A stretch of 64,000 nucleotides of DNA from Centroberyx gerrardi (Eukaryota > Chordata > Actinopteri > Beryciformes > Berycidae), in assembly GCF_048128805.1 (NCBI RefSeq), contig NC_136004.1:16485185-16549184 (forward strand). The letters are read 5' to 3'. The notes under the pieces are model-generated. The model did no database searches, was not told where the DNA came from, and was given only the letters and a program-made list of their open reading frames with translations. This document shows, one piece after another, positions 60,905 to 64,000 of the stretch; position 1 is the first letter of the stretch, and each line of letters begins with the position of its first letter. The position numbers were made by a program, and so were the translations under genes.

Positions 60905-62350
60905 GTGCAATGAAGTCTGTCTGAAACCGTTGGCACCTGCTTTTTAAGATGAATGTGACTTGTAAGAATAGTATTTCCTCCCAATGAAGTGACACTGTGA
61001 CCACCAGCCTCAATGCCATGACCTGCTATTGGGGCTACTGGGGCCCCCTGCTGGGCGCATGGGGTAACTGCTGGCCTCATCGCTGTGTTGCAGGTGAGGA
61101 ATGGTCCAGTTGGAAGTGGATCAAGAGGACAACAGTGTTAAGTGTTTGACAAGACTGTGAAAGGCTATGATGGTTGTTTTTTTTGTGCAACTTCCTATGA
61201 AAACTTGAATGATCTTGATGTTAATTAGTAATTAGTCGGTTGTTCTTGCAGACTCACAATTTATGGTACATGCCCTAAAATCTATGTCCACTGTGCACAC
61301 ACTTGGCTCCTATGAGCGATTAATCTCATGACATCAAAAACATCAACAGAGGGTACAGAGGGTTTACTTCTGCTAGAAGTATTTCAAAGCATTTGTTCAC
61401 ATTAGCACAGATAGGTTATTATATTATAGCTTATGTTCACAAGGTACATTTGAATGATTTTTTTAATGCAAATTTAGGTTCAGTGTCCGCCTGCCTCTGT
61501 AGAGAATCCTAATCCCCCCCCAGTGTTTTTCACTCCTGCTCCTGGAGACGCACATGATGTGAAAGCTGTTCTTCCAGCCTAACATCAGCACACCTTTTAT
61601 TAATATTTAACAAGCATTTTATTACCACAATCTAATCAGATGTCTGGGGGAAAGGGCTGGAGCAATAACTGTAGCGCCTGTAGGTCTCAGGTTGAACCAG
61701 GAGGAACAAACGGTAAATGCACTCACATGCCAACTGACTGAAGGCTCCTCTGTTGTTATAGCCGGTACAGATAGAGATGAGTCAGCAGTAACGTCATGCG
61801 TTTATGTTCTCACAATGTTTTAGATAGGAGCTTGTAAAGCTTGGCTTGGAGATCAATCATCAGTAAACTGTGGCTCCTCTTTTGGCTAGTAACAGGTACC
61901 ATAACAATACAACAGTGTTTAGATGGTACCACTGTAGAATGTACTGCCAATATCAAAGTAATGGAACAGCTGATCAGCTGGTTGACAGGTTTGTAAATGT
62001 GATTATGATCTGTTTGTTGTTGCAGCATTTTGTGGGAAAACGTGTCTTAATTGCTTTGTGGTATTTTATTGTAATTTCGCACTTTGCTTTTCTCATTTTT
62101 ACTTGCGTGTTTTTTTTGTGTGGTACATCACAGCTGTTTCACAACAGATATTACAGGTTCCTCTGAAACACCTCCGATACCTTAGGCTGTTACACCAGTA
62201 ATCTTACTCGTCTCAGGTTCACCTCAACACTTCATTGATGTGGTACCATGTTCCATGCTTAACTTCCGTTTTCTGAAGCTATCTGCACTTGCCTGCCTGC
62301 ATACAATTTTAATTTGCTTTCTTGTACATTAAATGATGCTTTTTAGCTGT
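60905..62350 (+). other. plekha2: plekha2 3' untranslated region
   Basis: Non-coding after the TAG at 60902-60904. The best cleavage signal seen is ATTAAA at 62328-62333; no canonical AATAAA was found nearby. Confidence 0.5.
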
Positions 62351-62422
62351 CTTGTTTGGGTTCTTTTGGAGAAATTTTAAAGTTCCTTTCTTTTTCCAGT
62401 AATAACCGTGCAGTAGAGCTTC

Positions 62423-62437
62423 ACGCCATCTAGTGGC
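62423..62437 (-). promoter_or_regulatory. CTCF-like motif
   Basis: Minus strand GCCACTAGATGGCGT, a match to the CTCF core except at the last position. Located past the plekha2 end. Confidence 0.4.
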
Positions 62438-63787
62438 GTGTCAGTCAAGCCTCACTTAACAGAACACAGTCCACAAAATGAAGTTTGGAGAGTTTTCAAA
62501 GTAATTTTTTGATGGAAATGATGGAATTAAGACATTCAGGTTTTTATCCCCTTTTTTCTCTAAAGGGCAAAATGGCTTACTGGGAGGCAGGCAGAGGGTC
62601 AAGGCCAACCTATTTGACCTTTAATACTGCCACCCCTAAACACATGCACACTGTGTGCACACAAACACAAGCGTGCGTGCGTGCACACAAATACAAACGC
62701 CCATCTAGTGCCCAGAGGTTGTGTTAAGCGAAGTGTTTCACACGTCCGATGCAAAGGTCCATTAGGGAAAGTGCCTTAAACTCTGTCCTGACCTCCCTCC
62801 ACTTCCCGGTCTGCCTCCCAGTGCAGCTGTGTGGCTGCAGGACCAGCTAGAGCAAAAGGTCTCCACAGAACAGTTTAAACTGTGTGGGTAGGTAAAAGGC
62901 CCTGAGTGCCCATGAAATGTCAGCTGTGTTGAAATGAGTTTTCAGTCTGTTAAAGACAGAGCTCCTCTAGGTACTGAGAGGAATCCAAGCAGAAACACGT
63001 GGCTGGACCAGTGGGAACAGAGAGGGGGACAGAGAGGAAATTTTGGAGGGGGGTGAGGTTAAGGAAAGAGAAAACAATGATCTATATGGGCGGCAGCCGG
63101 CAGGCCCATGGGGAACCAGATGTATCTGCACCAAACAAACTCCACATTGAGTACTTTTGGCCATGGTGCGTGCAAATAAAACTCGCTAAACTTGTGAGGC
63201 TTTGGCACACTGATCTGAAGCCTCCTTTCAAAATTAGCCAATATGATCGACTCGTGATCGACTGTAGCTGGAGTTTCTCAGCCTGTGTGTGTGTCTGTGC
63301 ACAGAGATGCATGTGTAAAACAGCTAAAGAGGAAGAGTCTGAAAGAGGGGCAAACAGTATAAGCCTTCAAGGTTGCTTTTTCTGTCTGTGTCTGCACATA
63401 CATCATACTGAGGATGTAAAGGTCGCCTGTTAAATAACACCTCAGTTTGACGCCTGTGAGTGACAGGCTGCTCCGAGGGCAGACAGCGAAAGGCCGGTCC
63501 CCTAAATGTTAATGTTCCCACATGGATGCCTCTGCATCAGACTGTTCTAATCCTCAGTGGCTGTTTCTGATGGCATTGCACTCTCATGGTTTAAAATGTA
63601 ACCCCAAGAAATAGTCATGCCCGAGGAGCACTGTGGCCAGTTGTATGTCCTTTTCTTGCCTGTACGTGGGCATGGGCTTGGGCATACACATGGCATGGTT
63701 TGTTTTTCTCTTTTGGAGGACTTTACTACATTGACTTCATTGCTCTGTTCTCCTCCTTGCTGTTATTTCCCTGCTTGCTGAAGAAAA

Positions 63788-63802
63788 CCACTAGAGGGAG
63801 CT
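63788..63802 (+). promoter_or_regulatory. CTCF-like motif (weaker)
   Basis: CCACTAGAGGGAGCT fits the CTCF core except A in place of C at position 12, a substitution often seen in bound sites. Confidence 0.35.
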
Positions 63803-64000
63803 GCAAGACTCTGCACAGGTCGGCCCACTGTGCCACACTGTGTCAGTGTGAAGACAGTGCATCAAGGGCATGGTGTAGTTCAATGTATATGCTTGTATAA
63901 GTTGTACACTCAACTCTGTAGGGCATAAAGAGAATGCTGACCTTTCAGCCAAATTGCCATTGATGTGTATAGGGAGGTACTATAGTATATAAACCTCCTC

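Larger units (their letters stand above)
62351..64000. other. Downstream spacer, no gene seen
   Basis: Open frames here show no protein family resemblance and no credible splice pattern. Two CTCF-like motifs lie in it (62423-62437 and 63788-63802). Confidence 0.5.

Noticed and set aside
62351-64000. Search for the next syntenic gene (HTRA4 or TM2D2)
   Set aside because: No exon with matching motifs was found on either strand before the window ends.

Overview
The window is vertebrate nuclear DNA, almost certainly from a teleost fish. The genes are split into many short GT-AG exons, introns are full of (GT)n, (CA)n and (CT)n microsatellites and fish-type miniature transposons, and reconstructed proteins match vertebrate families from end to end. 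Nothing bacterial, viral or CRISPR-like was seen.

Layout: (1) 1-5647, minus strand: the N-terminal half of a diverged CLUH paralogue (clustered mitochondria protein), 11 exons, continuing past the window start. (2) 5648-9400: spacer with a LINE/SINE tail, a MITE and a CpG/CRE promoter-like region shared with the next gene. (3) 9.3-22.7 kb, plus strand: ddhd2, complete in 18 coding exons (WWE, lipase, SAM and DDHD domains), with a candidate 27-nt microexon. (4) 24.8-47.4 kb, plus strand: tacc1, complete, with two clear alternative first coding exons and possibly a third, and a coiled-coil TACC domain at the 3' end. (5) 48.0-50.9 kb, plus strand: a three-exon Ly6/uPAR-type GPI-anchored protein. 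(6) 52.2-62.3 kb, plus strand: plekha2 (TAPP2), two PH domains and a C-terminal PDZ ligand. (7) 62.3-64 kb: no gene seen.

The genes do not form one pathway. CLUH proteins act on mRNAs for mitochondrial proteins, DDHD2 is a brain lipid hydrolase, TACC1 is a centrosome/microtubule adaptor, and PLEKHA2 reads PI(3,4)P2 at the plasma membrane. The order ddhd2-tacc1-plekha2 follows human 8p11, but the human genes between DDHD2 and TACC1 (including NSD3, LETM2 and FGFR1) are missing here. A CLUH paralogue and a Ly6 gene are present that are not at the human locus. This fits one of two post-genome-duplication copies of the region.

No new multi-gene system is visible. The most interesting unexplained signals are a hammerhead-ribozyme-like motif in a tacc1 intron (29483-29523, minus), alternative tacc1 N-termini including an apparent N-myristoylation signal, an in-frame ddhd2 microexon, a multi-copy MITE family, an 8-bp-TSD hAT-type MITE, and convergent CTCF-like motifs. 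All exon coordinates were read by eye from splice signals and protein homology remembered from known families. No alignment or database search was run.
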